Shown here: positions 46,801-57,596 of the stretch, piece after piece
How positions within the stretch are numbered: position 1 is the first letter of the stretch
Layout of the letters: every line of letters begins with the position of its first letter
Origin: Ephydatia muelleri
Lineage: Eukaryota; Porifera; Demospongiae; Spongillida; Spongillidae
Direction of reading: 5' to 3'
DNA length: 64,000 bases
Assembly (NCBI GenBank): GCA_013339895.1
Contig: JABACO010000003.1
Coordinates: 9,342,909-9,406,908, forward strand
Notes under the pieces: model-generated
Told to the model about the DNA's origin: nothing
Databases searched by the model: none
Seen by the model: only the letters and a program-made list of their open reading frames with translations
Program-made: the position numbers and the translations under genes

Positions 46801-49800
46801 CACGGCGGTTTGCTCTCATAGAACGCGTGGAAAGTAGGCCCTCCGCCCCGAAAAATTGAAATGGTTTACATGCCCCATAGCAACGAACATGACAACCGAT
46901 GTCCTTTAGAACCACTATGTTACTAAGTTCGTAAAACGCATTAACACCTAAAAGCCATACTAGAAGTGACAAACACCTCTGACCTTTATTTTAAGCATAA
47001 ATCACGTGGCCTGACGTTTGTTGTCTGTCAGCTCTGGCGCTTCGAAGCAATTGACTTTCAAGCGGTGATCGCCGACCTCGCGTGTTCAAACGACGATAAC
47101 GACGCTCAGGAACCGAGATAGAACAGACCCAAACTATCACGGTAAGGTTAATAGAATGCTGTATCTGTTTTTGGTACAAGCTAACGGTGACGCATTTTCT
47201 GAAGTAGTTTTCAAGCCTTTAGAAAATCCGCCATTTTGGCGTCTTTTGGGGGTTGGAACTATTGCAAGTGGATGTTTATTATTTTGACAGAATGTTATCT
47301 CGCATATTAAACACTCCAAAGTGAGCTGCATCACATAGCTAAATATTCTTTACTTTCTTAGCTGGAGGAGGGATGGCAGCTACCAGTTGTGGTTCAATGC
47401 TTAATAGATGTTCTTTAACTATGCACAGCAGATTGGAGCAAATACCAAGCCAAGTCTATTAAACTTGGCATGAATCAATTCAGCCCCCTGTTCTCCCAAA
47501 AGGCCGAAGCCAGCATGGTAGGTATTTGCCCACTGTACTGCATGATCCTCCAGGAGATGCATTTTAATGGTGACTTTTGCTTCAGGGTATGGTAAAAGGC
47601 CAGGATAGCCTTGGAATCCACCTTCACTGGCTGGTATAAACCCTTCATGCCAGGTAAGCCTGCCAGCATTGCAACCATGCTTTTAAAAGTAAGAGCATTT
47701 GTATTTCACTCTTACCTTTCATTTTCATTTAAGAAGTGGACAACCTTATCTACCAGATGGGGAACGTAAACTAAAGGAGCTCCTTTGATTTCATCTCCAC
47801 CTGGAAATGTAAAGGGGGCAACTTTCCTTTGAGGTTATCACCCACAATGTGGCTGGAGATGCGACACATCCTTTCCTCGCCAGCCAGATGAATTCAAGCC
47901 ACCTGAGTGAGTTACCTTTGCTGCGTACATTTATGATATCATAACGTCTTAGAAGTCTCAATTTATTCCAGGTATAGCAAGACCAGCTTTTATTGCCAAT
48001 ACCTGAGCTGGATTAATTTCAATGGATGATGAGATGCTTGCAGTAGCTAGCCAACAAACATTGTCGCTCTTCATCACTGAAGGTGAGAACTTCTGTTTGG
48101 ATGAGGGCAGATGCTTCTCCACTGACAATACTTCGTATTCTCTGCATTTCAGAGCAGCTGGTCCTTGAGCAGGTGGCTGTGGTTTGTTGCTTGGCTTTGG
48201 TGACTTGTGAATGTCATTGGCTAAGGTGAGGGTAGATATTATGTAACCTCAGTACCAGTCAAAACGCTTCCTTCCTGTAGCAAGCTGTACAACACCTTTG
48301 TCGGAACTGGTAGAGATGGCTCTCTTCAGCAGCTCAGCAGCTTGCCTCTCCTCCTCAGGTGTAAGTGATGGTACACACTCATGCCCTTCATAATCACCAT
48401 TTCTAATGTCCCTGTTGCAACCAGCACAATGTCTTCTAACATCTGATAGCAGCAGAGGAGTATTGCATTTGATGCTGGTCTGACATGTGACGGATCATCG
48501 TCTGAGCAACAGGGACAACTCACAGCGCCAGATGCTGCTATGCACTCTGTGAGGCACTTGGTGCATACCAGTGAACTGCACACATCAATTCTAGTGGCTG
48601 TGAAAAAACGTTGGAACACAGGCACACTTCAACTTCTCTAAGATCAACAGGTTGTTCACGCTGGCCAAAGGTGGACTAGGCTCATGCAATAAGCTGGTGG
48701 AGAGACAATCTTCTGAAGAGGAGCTATTAGTGCATTAGGTGCCTGGCGAACGCTTTCTACTTTTGGCCTTTTCATGTGTCCACCCACCCACATGCACAGA
48801 AGTGCTCACACCATGATATCATACTATTGTATTGTTCACAAGTACATTGTTGTACCTTGCATTGATGAAATGTATGTTTGTGCCACTGAAATACACTGAC
48901 TGCACACTTGTGATGCACCCCCTTCATTATGGCACATATTGTTCTCTCCATCAAATGCTTACAGAGCAAGCAGCAGGATGTGTGTTGACATCACCCCCCC
49001 AGAAGTGTTGATGTCAAAAGCTATTTTCAGATCAGTTGTGAATGCATTGCATTCATACCTGATCTTTTGCTTTGCTTTGGATTTCCACAGCCTCTGTCCA
49101 CACACTCTACAACACTGGGTATTTGCTCTATATGGTAATTATCATGTACCAGGTATATATACATGTACGAATGAAACCACAACTTGTATCGATTATTCAT
49201 GAAATAGGCTCCGCTGGTTCGTGGTGAAAGAAAACGCGTCACCACTTCAGGTTCGTATATACGTATTGCCACATGCCTCCCGATCACTACCGTAGTCTTC
49301 CAATTTTGTTCCTGAAGTTAACGTCGTCTTACTTTGTAATGGCCCCTTCAAAATAAGTGCCGCGTGACCTTACAAAAACGGCCTGCGCGTTTTGTTTATG
49401 TGTCATGTAGACTATGCGTATAGAGTGGGCATGCTAGAAACTTAAGTACAGTGCGTGAATTTGATTTTATATTTTGATTTGCAGTTTCTGGTGAGTCATG
49501 GTAAGTTTTGAAACATTGGGTGGCTATAATGAGGCGTCACTTCAGAATTATAGAGTGATACCGTAAATTGTCTAATTGTACACCCAGTTTCCAGCCGCAT
49601 ACAACCGTGAGAGACATATTAGAGCTAGGGATGGTGCACGTGAGCCCAGATGATATAAGCCGTGCTGCACAACCGCTATAATTGAATAGTCTGGGCACAA
49701 GATGGAAGTTTGCTCACTGAACTGTTTTGCGACAACCAGGTAGGTTGTGAACATTTTCATTGTGATATATTCTATTGGGTACCTAAAAGAATCTAAGGAC

Positions 49801-50721
49801 ATCTTAAATTCTGTTTACCTTCTTAGCATTCGAACATCGATAAACGGATGACCGCGTAACTTTACATTAATACATGTACAAGTATGTTGCCATTCATGAT
49901 ATGAAGCTAAGAATAGCACCAAACGTCATAAAAAGAGTTGGGCTATCTGAATACGTATTTTACAACTTAAAGCAATGTTTTCCGACTAATTTTCTAAAAA
50001 TCAGGTTCGACAAAAAATACCTTCGATTTACATGTACACGGAACCGGTGTTAATTACAATTCACATTATTGTGCATACAGTGTATCACTAACCAATTAAA
50101 ATAATATTTCTTACCTCCAAAAATTTGCACAGACACATTTTGTAAGCATTTTTGGTTTTGGTATCCATATTGTGCAGTAACAGTTGCATTGTAGTGGTCA
50201 CAAGGATCAGGAATGTTGTATTCGAACTGCTTTCCACTCAGTGTTTCATTGTATACTAACATCCCAAACCTATTTCTAATCACTACCTGATAAATGAGTG
50301 CTGAATAATTGTCAGATGCAAAGCTCCATCTTAGTGATGCATAACTACTATTAAGTACAATGCTTGTTAGTGTTGAAGGGATTGAAGAACCTAACACGGA
50401 GAGAAGAAAAAAATGTATTAAGTATCAAATCCAGCTATTGTGTACCTAGAATTTTTAGAAAGGCTGAAGCACTGTAGTTCTGGTCGTCGCCACAGACAAT
50501 TGATGATCCAGAGAACAATGTGTTACCAGGCACTATCAAAGTTGACATCACCCCAGGACTTAGTGGTATTGTTGCTGGAGTAGCTATTCCCTGTGATATA
50601 GGATCCTGACCATTGACCAGCCAAGTTATTGTAGAAGGGTTATCAGATACACATTGAAATGATGCAGGTGCTCCAGAGCATATTGTTTGATTGGAAGGAC
50701 TCTGAATTATGTATGCCAACC
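38984..50721 (-). CDS. Ig/Fn3-like transmembrane receptor gene, four exons seen
   Basis: Four minus-strand exons have consensus splice sites and all start and end in phase 1, the rule for shuffled extracellular modules: 50446-50721 (Ig), 50115-50390 (Fn3-like), 40358-40645 (Cys-rich ectodomain), 38984-39058 (transmembrane). The protein is inferred to be a type I membrane receptor or adhesion molecule. The roughly 9.5-kb intron between the second and third exons is mostly the 42473-50049 transposon. The signal peptide lies upstream of 50.7 kb and the cytoplasmic part was not found; the ankyrin exons beginning at 23.2 kb on the same strand are one possible continuation. Confidence 0.7.
39060..40357. 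other. Intron, nothing recognised
   Basis: AT-rich intron of the receptor-like gene. A minus-strand ORF at 39752-40024 shows no domain or suitable splice phase. Confidence 0.45.
40358..40645 (-). CDS. Cys-rich ectodomain exon
   Basis: The 288-nt phase 1-1 exon has a tccag acceptor and a gtattc donor. It codes for 96 residues with seven Cys and N-glycosylation sequons at NVT, NTT, NET, NSS and NGS. It starts TCEIINVTINTTSLPGSW. The fold is probably Ig- or Fn3-like but is not recognised with certainty. Confidence 0.7.
40748..41126. repeat. Compound tetranucleotide array
   Basis: Tracts of GTAT, GCAT and GTAC units alternate, including a cgtacgtacgta block near 40969 and gcatgcat blocks. Because ATGC and TGCA tracts are self-complementary, it can form cruciforms. 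ORFs of Tyr-Ile-His or Met-Tyr-Val across it are artefacts. Confidence 0.97.
41127..42468. other. Intron up to the transposon, nothing recognised
   Basis: No exon or repeat supported. Confidence 0.45.
42473..42650. repeat. Left terminal inverted repeat
   Basis: The first 15 bp are identical to the inverted right end; weaker matching extends to the acgacgttt and tagcttc words. Confidence 0.8.
42930..46975 (-). pseudogene. Large transposase-like gene with zinc fingers and a C-terminal SAP-like motif
   Basis: Reading from the right, 46975-46487 encodes a Cys-rich N-terminus (CDKCTAGTNCTKCCLCQS) and a basic RGRPRKDS patch. A TGA near 46480 is followed in the same frame by about 750 residues (46471-44192). 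These include a CSACRGTFLFYDRLRHVAIA zinc-binding block, a FDNMQKFLAKGFWEGG block, an acidic Asp-Val-Gln repeat, HFIDCIVQGEQ and TKIIVQSDNAKNLAGKQ. A TAA precedes HNEAQSGKDVCDTHFSHQQT. Frameshifts near 43840, 43705 and 43378 separate a C2H2 finger (CAECLYHFKLQKLLMNHMC) and a C-terminal SAP-like helix pair (LSKWKKPELEVYLSHHKIA). Asp in SDNA and the acidic HNEA block are plausible catalytic residues. The family is common in marine invertebrates as hypothetical proteins as far as I recall; its mechanism is inferred. Confidence 0.7.
44425..44690 (-). repeat. 15-bp coding minisatellite (Asp-Val-Gln-Asp-Glu)
   Basis: About seventeen units of a 15-nt repeat (catcctcatcctgta on the plus strand) encode DVQDE-type pentapeptides in the transposase-like gene. 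One or two units have an inserted Val-Asp. It is an acidic spacer. Confidence 0.93.
47470..48780 (-). pseudogene. RING plus zinc-finger gene relic inside the transposon
   Basis: On the minus strand and in several frames: REVEVCLCSNVFSQPLEL, then CSSLVCTKCLTECIAASG and SCPCC form a RING-like Cys array. Next comes HCAGCNRDIRNGDYEGHEC, a second zinc site. Then GVVQLATGRKRFDWY, FSDEERQCLLASYCKHL, WNKLRLLRRYDI, and finally APFTFPGGDEIKGAPLVYVP and VDKVVHFLNENER. A RING followed by a C-x2-C...H-x3-C finger is also the layout of the RAG1 N-terminal region and of transposon proteins resembling it; homology is not shown here. At least four frameshifts or stops are present. It may be a second element protein or an older nested relic. 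Confidence 0.55.
49200..50049. other. Right end of the transposon, non-coding
   Basis: No gene was recognised between the RING relic and the right inverted repeat. The last 180 bp or so pair with the left end. Confidence 0.5.
50115..50390 (-). CDS. Fn3-like exon
   Basis: The 276-nt phase 1-1 exon has a gttag acceptor and a gtaag donor. It starts SSIPSTLTSIVLNSSYASLR and contains SLRWSFASDNYSALIYQVVI, matching the Trp and Tyr positions of a fibronectin-III fold, then two Cys near the end and sequons NSS, NYS, NET, NAT and NVS. It begins only 66 bp from the transposon's right end. Confidence 0.75.
50446..50721 (-). CDS. Immunoglobulin-domain exon
   Basis: The 276-nt phase 1-1 exon has a tgcag acceptor and a gtaca donor. 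It contains PSNQTICSGAPASFQCVSD, TITWLVNGQDP and SIVCGDDQNYSASAFLKIL. The Cys-Trp-Cys core of an Ig domain is complete, with an additional Cys before the first core Cys. It lies upstream of the Fn3-like exon with a 55-bp intron. Confidence 0.85.
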
Positions 50722-51513
50722 CTGCATAGAGTGCACATGCAGTCACATGGTAATTGCACATTGCTTAATCATGATACATGTAACTCACCTAAGTAATTGA
50801 ATGAGCATATCAAAATGTAGAATATGTTGGAACTGTAATATGAATTGAAAAAGAGGTTGCTGAACACATAATGCTTTCCAAAATCAAAAACATTACAGCA
50901 ACCATGCATACACAGCAATTATATGACGTCAATGCGTTTATACATTCACAGCGTATAAACAGAGAAATCTCAATTAATTTCATTTGCTATTCTGAACACC
51001 ACCAAATTGTTGTGGTTCAATAGAGTGCATATGTACTTGCTAATCAATGATTGCTGCTCAAACATATCAAGAAATGCCAATACATCACGAGGACATCTTA
51101 GCGTTTCTGGTCCAAAAATCGTTCAAATAGCATCAATCCGCGATAGGAACAAATAATTTAATGAGCATACCAAAATGTTGAATATGCTGGTACTGTAATT
51201 TGAAGATGCTAAATTCATTATTTTTGTGGCTTAATACAGTGCATGTTGTCTACATACTTACTCATCAATAACTGCTGCTCGAGATCTCGACTTTCTCAAG
51301 CCCATTCCACTTCTTATTAAAGTCGCCTTACTGTACTCACATAACTTCATGTTAATATCGAGACACTATAATTACTGAAAATGGGGTATGAGTTCTATTG
51401 ATGGGCGGGCCATGCATATGGGCACTTCATATAAAGTGGTTCGGTTATAACACGGAGGGAGTGCCGTTAGTTGCAGCGTGTTCACTGTACATACAATATA
51501 CTTTATTTTAAAT
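50722..51513. other. Intron or upstream region, nothing recognised
   Basis: Two related segments, near 50790-50830 and 51160-51200, share gagcatatcaaaatg/gagcataccaaaatg and aatatg-tgg words, a small local duplication. No exon was found. Confidence 0.45.
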
Positions 51514-52320
51514 GGGTCAGTTTCCGAGAAAATGAAAAGTGGCTATATATATAAAAAGTTATAAAAATGCTTCACGTTTGAATCGCTAAAACTCCATAAC
51601 GGTTTACGCAATCAACTTCCTATTTCGAACACTTTGTGCGACACCACTTCTCTCTACGAAAATATATTTTGGTGTCTTACCCTTGCTCCTTGCCGACGTT
51701 ACAAGGCACAGTACCCCGAGGGGTTCAAAATCCAGGTAGCTCCCTGCAGGAATGTCCAAATCACTTCAAAATCGATATGCACGTAAAGGAGTCCTGTCAC
51801 TATTGATTTCTGCAGATCGTTGATTTTTACCTCTTCCGTTATGGAGATACAGCAATGCAAAGTAAGTCCACGTTTCCCGCTCGACTCGCGCCTTTCTCAG
51901 TCCTTGAACCGCTTCCATTCTCCCGAGTGGGACTGAGAAAGGCGCGATTCGAGCGGGAAACGTGAACTTTACTTTGCATTGCTGTATCTCCATAACGGAT
52001 AAGGTAAAAATCAACGATCTGCAGAAATAAACAGTGACAGGACTCCTTTACGCGCATATCGATTTTGAAGTGATTTGGACATTCCTGCAGGGAGCTACCT
52101 GGATTTTGAACCCCTCGGGTTACTGTGCCTTGTAACGTCGGCAAGGAGCAAGGGTAAGACTCCAAAATCGACTTTCGTAGAGAGAAGTGGTGTGGCAAGA
52201 AGTGTTCGAAATAGGAAGTTGATTGCTTAAACCGTTATGGAGTTTTAGCGATTCAAACGTGAAGCATTTTTATAACTTTTTATATATATAGCCACTTTTC
52301 ATTTTCTCGGAAACTGACCC
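51514..52320. mobile_element. 807-bp foldback element, near-perfect hairpin
   Basis: The arms 51514-51905 and about 51928-52320 are inverted copies differing at only a few percent of positions, separated by about 20 nt. The outer end gggtcagtttccgagaaaat and inner words (gtttgaatcgct, agatacagc, cgttacaaggcac) match the 1500-4024 element, so they are one family. AAAT on both outer sides is a possible target duplication. There is no transposase. ORFs over it are palindrome artefacts. Confidence 0.88.
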
Positions 52321-54234
52321 AAATAATAATATTATACTTCGGTGGGAGGTAGGGCGCGGATAGCGGGTCAAGAAAGATTCCGTTTGAAACAGCAGAACAC
52401 GATGTAAAGAGTAATGTTACTAAACGCTCGCGATAAATTGCTATAGAACCGCGTGACTTAATTGGATTCAAAATGTGTCATATATGACAATGTAATTATA
52501 CGCGCAATAGTTATTATCATACATTCATAGCCATATGACGCTCGCTAACATTCTCAACGCGCATAAAACCTAATATTCCGAACTGTTGTGATCCAAGTTA
52601 CTTCGGGATAGGATATCACGAATGCAAAATCGAGGGCTAAACTATTAAGATCATGATCATAATTTATTGGTGGCCAGTACGAATGCCATTAAATCCACCT
52701 TTTGTTTTTCTGGCTGGTTAGTTACATTTTGTTTATACAACTACTAAATACATGATTTACCAACCCACAATCGCGGATCACGAGGAATTGAAAAGGTCAC
52801 GAATGAATATAGTGTACACTACAATATAGTAACATGACTCCAATTACGTCACGTGATGAAAAAGGCAATGTTTTTCCATTGCCGTCTTTCTGTGTGCAAC
52901 ACAAAAGTAACACACGTTTTAAGTATAACGAAAAAGTAACAAAGAATGCGGTAGTATAGCTGGCCCGACCGTACTACCAGAGATAATACATCATATCTCC
53001 ATCTTGTAATGTCGGGCCACGCCCACTAGCCTCGTACTGGAAGTGGCACATACTTCAGACGGATTTGATGAGTGCATGTGATCAAGGATGGGGCATGTTC
53101 CTCTCTTCTCAACCCACATTCTTCCTTACTTCCTCTCCTTCTGCTGACAGTCGCCATGCAGAGCGATCACCGCGCCCCCGCCAATACATACGATGCGAAC
53201 GTAAACTAGCAACGGTATGTGGCGTTCGTTTTCACCTATTTCTGGTCCCGACCTCCTCTCCCGGACTTGCCCACCAACGCGTACGACTATGTGCCCATTC
53301 AAAGGCACAAACGCGTTCTCGTCTGCGTAAAAGAACTAAAACCACGTCTTTTATGCTGGGAATTCATCTTTCCGATTTCATCGGCGGCAAACGTTTACAA
53401 GTACTCTAAACTTTTATATTACTGTTCTCACCGCATTGCCTTCATCTTGGATGACGTCATAAGTCAAAGTGAATGCTCACGTGAGTCACCTCAGCGCAGA
53501 TGTCAATTCCTGGCTCGTTATTGCAAACGTCCGTTAATTTCCTGCGCACGCGTCCATTAAAATGTATGGGGTAAGCTTCACTTTTGATCACCATAAATCA
53601 GGGAGAGCCGCTAGTTGACGTCCCATGACGGATAGCATCATAATATAGTGGGGTCACACAGAGATAATATATAGAGGGATTGGAAACGGGTCACGTGTGC
53701 CATACATTGTATGGGCAAATTCAGCGTTCACTCTGACCTCGTGTTAATCACACCTTGACGCAGGTGAAGAAAAGAAAGGTAAAAGCATCAAAACCACTAA
53801 ATCCATTCGACAAGATACGGTTCGTCTTAGGGAATCTAGTTCCTACATGTATCGACTACCTGCTTGATCATTTTTGTGGTCTACGTATCCTCGTCTGGCG
53901 AGTTAATTTCGTAAGGCAGTTGTTTGTCCGACAGTATCTGCTCATCCACCGCGTAGAAGTTAGCCGCACATTCCTCAGCCGCACATTCCAGCGGTTTCCA
54001 CAGCGCATAACATTAAAGCGGCGTGCGCGTTGTTTTAATATTCGCGCACCAAATACAACCTGACGTTGCAAGTGTTTTCTATAAGCCAACTGGGACATAG
54101 AGCCATCGACAGAACCGCTATCTCATTACTGTGCGTGTCAAAGCCTATTGGAGGGAAAATACCGAGGTAAAGATGAGCATTCACAAGTAAACACAGCCTG
54201 AAATATCAAAATTCCAAATGAAATACAATAGAGC
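52321..54234. other. No gene recognised
   Basis: 52321-53000 is AT-rich with small hairpins such as ggcaatg/cattgcc at 52865. 53000-54100 is more CG-rich and holds overlapping ORFs on both strands (53065-53560, 53755-54098), with no domain and no convincing splice sites. It could be a promoter or first-exon region, but this is not supported. Confidence 0.35.
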
Positions 54235-56610
54235 AATTTGTGTAAGCCCTCCTGAGTCATACTGCAGTATAGCCTCACATTTGTATCTGTTGTGTCGTCC
54301 TACCAAGTGTGTGTGAGGTCAAGATGGCTGACATCACCAAAGTGGACCATGGCTAGTAGGTGCCCTGATGTTTCAAACTAAATGTTAGGTACCTGAGCAG
54401 TTAGTACAATCACTCCTGAGTCTTACTGCAGTATAGCCTCACATTTGTATCTGTTACACACTCCTACAGAGGCCATGCCAAGTGTGTGAGGTCAAGATGG
54501 CCGACATCACCAAAGTGGACCGTGGCTAGTAGGGGCCCTGATGTTTCAAACTGGATGTTAGGTACCTGAGCAGTTAGTGCAATCACTCCTGAGTCTTACT
54601 GCAGTATAGCCTCACATTTGTATCTGTTGCACCCTCCTACAGAGGCCATGCCAAGTGTGTGAGGTCAAGATGGCTGACATCACCAAAGTGGACCAAGGCT
54701 AGTAGAAACCCTGATGTTTCAAACTGGATGTTAGGTACCTGAGCAGTTAGTGCAATCACTCCTGAGTCTTACTGCAGTATAGCCTCACATTTGTATCTGT
54801 TGCACCCTCCTGCAGAGGCCATGCCAAGTGTGTGGGGTCAAGATGGCCGACATCACTGAAGTGGACCAAGGCTAGTAGGGGTCCTGATGTTTCAAACTGG
54901 ATGTTAGTTACATGAGCAGTTAGTACAATCACTTCTGAGTCTTACTGCAGTATAGCCTCACATTTGTATCTGTTGCACCCTCCTGCAGAGGCCATGCCAA
55001 GTGTGTGAGGTCAAGATGGCCGACATCACTGAAGTGGACCAAGGCTAGTAGAAACCCTGATGTTTCAAACTGAATGTTAGGTACATGAGCAGTTAGTACA
55101 ATCACTCCTGAGTCTTACTGCAATATAGCCTCACATTTGTATCTGTTACACACTCCTACAGAGGCCATGCCAAGTGTGTGAGGTCAAGATGGCCGACATC
55201 ACTGAAGTGGACCAAGGCTAGTAGAAACCCTGATGTTTCAAACTGAATGTTAGGTACATGAGCAGTTAGTACAATCACTCCTGAGTCTTACTGCAGTATA
55301 GCCTCACATTTGTATCTGTTGCACCCTCCTGCAGAGGCCATGCCAAGTGTGTGAGGTCAAGATGGCCGACATCACTGAAGTGGACCAAGGCTAGTAGGGA
55401 CCCTGATGTTTCAAACTGAATGTTAGGTACATGAGCAGTTAGTACAATCACTCCTGAGTCTTACTGCAGTATAGCCTCACATTTGTATCTGTTACACACT
55501 CCTACAGAGGCCATGCCAAGTGTGTGAGGTCAAGATGGCCGACATCACCGAAGTGGACCAAGGCTAGTAGGGACCCTGATGTTTCAAATTGGATGTTAGG
55601 TACCTGAGCAGTTAGTACAATCACTCCTGAGTCTTACTGCAGTATAGCCTCACATTTGTATCTGTTGCACCCTCCTGCAGAGGCCATGCCAAGTGTGTGA
55701 GGTCAAGATGGCCGACATCACTGAAGTGGACCAAGGCTAGTAGAAACCCTGATGTTTCAAACTGAATGTTAGGTACATGAGCAGTTAGTACAATCACTCC
55801 TGAGTCTTACTGCAGTATAGCCTCACATTTGTATCTGTTACACACTCCTACAGAGGCCATGCCAAGTGTGCAAGGTCAAGATGGCCGACATCACTGAAGT
55901 GGACCAAGGCTAGTAGAAACCCTGATGTTTCAAACTGAATGTTAGGTACATGAGCAGTTAGTCCAATCACTCCTGAGTCTTACTGCAGTATAGCCTCACA
56001 TTTGTATCTGTTACACACTCCTACAGAGGCCATGCCAAGTGTGCAAGGTCAAGATGGCCGACATCACCGAAGTGGACCAAGGCTAGTAGGGGCCCTGATG
56101 TTTCAAACTGGATGTTAGGTACCTGAGCTGTTAGTACAAGCACTCCTGAGTCTTACTGCAGTATAGCCTCACATTTGTATCTCTTGTACCCTCCTACAGA
56201 GGCCATGCCAAGTGTGTGAGGTCAAGATAGCCGACATCACCAAAGTGGTCGGTGGCTAGTAGGGGCCCTGATGTTTCAAACTGGATGTTAGGTACCTGAG
56301 CAGTTAGTACAATCACTCCTGAGTCTTACTGCAGTATAGCCTCACATTTGTATCTCTTGTACCCTCCTACAGAGGCCATGCCAAGTGTGTGAGGTCAAGA
56401 TAGCCGACATCACCAAAGTGGTCGGTGGCTAGTAGGGGCCCTGATGTTTCAAACTGGATGTTAGGTACCTGAGCAGTTAGTACAATCACTCCTGAGTCTT
56501 ACTGCAGTATAGCCTCACATTTGTATCTCTTGTACCTTCCTACAGAGGCCATGCCAAGTGTGTGAGGTCAAGATGGCCGACATCACTGAAGTGGACCAAG
56601 GCTAGTACTC
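54235..56610. repeat. 173-bp satellite array, 14 copies
   Basis: The word agcctcacat recurs at 54271, 54435 and then every 173 bp to 56511. The first interval is 164. Units are very similar (ctgagtcttactgcagtata, tgatgtttcaaact, gaggtcaagatgg). Two variants at one site (gttgcaccctcctgc and gttacacactcctac) alternate in units 6-10, and the last three units share a third form. The period is close to a nucleosome repeat. No ORF. Confidence 0.97.
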
Positions 56611-57596
56611 CATGTGATTAAGGACGGGTCCCAATAATTTTAATTGAGTTTGCTATGTTGCGTGTATTCATTATTATCTCGTAAACACTCTTTCATTTAG
56701 CGAAACACTTGACACAGTCAAGAACCTTGATGTTGGGAGAACAGAATGTATGTCATAAATGCGCTGAAGCATTCAAGTTTACGAAATTGTAAGGTTCAGA
56801 ATTCGCTCAAGAAATAGCCATTATTTTTCCATTTGCCAACCTGTAGAAGTCCGATTTGTCATAATCTGTGTATTTGTATATTACATACTTGTTTAGTGCT
56901 TCTTGAAAAAGATGAGTGCTTGTTCGTAACAGCCTTGGTACGTTTAAAAAAAAAAAAAAAAAGCGTATACAAACATGCGACTCCACGTATTGTTCAACGT
57001 TACGGAGCGTTATACTCCTTAGAGAAATGGTATTTTACAAAGCACCTAGAGAAACCAAATACACCATGCATTTCTGTTTTCAAATCTTCACATGAACTGT
57101 CTTGAATACCCCATTTGGACCATGGCAAACGCACACGAACAGAAACAGGTGCCAGCTATGCGGCCATACTGATTTTAGCCGCATGAATTTGGCGGGAGCG
57201 GGAATGATCAATACAGCCGCTTTAGCACACCAGACACATTCCTAGAATTTCTTTGTGGCAATCTGAAGGTCGTCTGCGTTTTTCGTGTTCTGAAGTGTTC
57301 GTTGCAAGTTTAAGGTATTCATGTCACATGCAGCCCCCCATCAAAGCATGTAATCTCTGTATCTGTTTACACAAAATGTGCGCTTCACATAGATAGTTGT
57401 TTTGACAGCTGGGGGAAAAGAAACAATCCGCATAAAGAAGTCATTACAAGGTAACAAATACCGTGATATATATTTTGAAGAAATATATGGTTACAGGTAG
57501 AGGAAGACAGAAGGTGGTCCTGTAGTCCGCGTATAAAGGTAAAGAACCACATGATAAACACATTTAATTATATAGTGCACCTACATAGGGTTGTTA
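56611..57596. other. Region upstream of the long ORF
   Basis: AT-rich, with a poly-A run at 56946 and a hairpin gcggc/gccgc at 57161-57185. A TATA-like tatatattttgaagaaatatat lies about 120 bp before the start codon. No inverted end pairing with the right side was recognised. Confidence 0.4.

Larger units (their letters stand above)
42473..50049 (-). mobile_element. 7.6-kb terminal-inverted-repeat transposon flanked by TTAA
   Basis: The left end CACCGGTTCCGTGTA at 42473 is exactly inverted at the right end (50035-50049). Past a 7-nt gap the arms go on matching imperfectly (aatcgaagg, tttttgtcgaac, gaaaattaagtcgga-type words) for over 100 bp. TTAA sits immediately outside both ends (42469-42472 and 50050-50053), a likely target duplication, as for piggyBac and Kolobok; because TTAA is palindromic it could instead be part of the repeat. 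Two gene relics lie inside on the minus strand: a RING/zinc-finger protein (47.4-48.8 kb) and a large transposase-like protein (42.9-47.0 kb). The element lies in an intron of the Ig/Fn3 gene. Confidence 0.75.

Noticed and set aside
53065-54098. Overlapping ORFs in a CG-richer stretch
   Set aside because: No domain, no phase-compatible splice sites, similar ORF lengths on both strands.
54235-56610. CRISPR-like periodicity
   Set aside because: The whole 173-bp unit is repeated with no unique spacers, and the DNA is animal.
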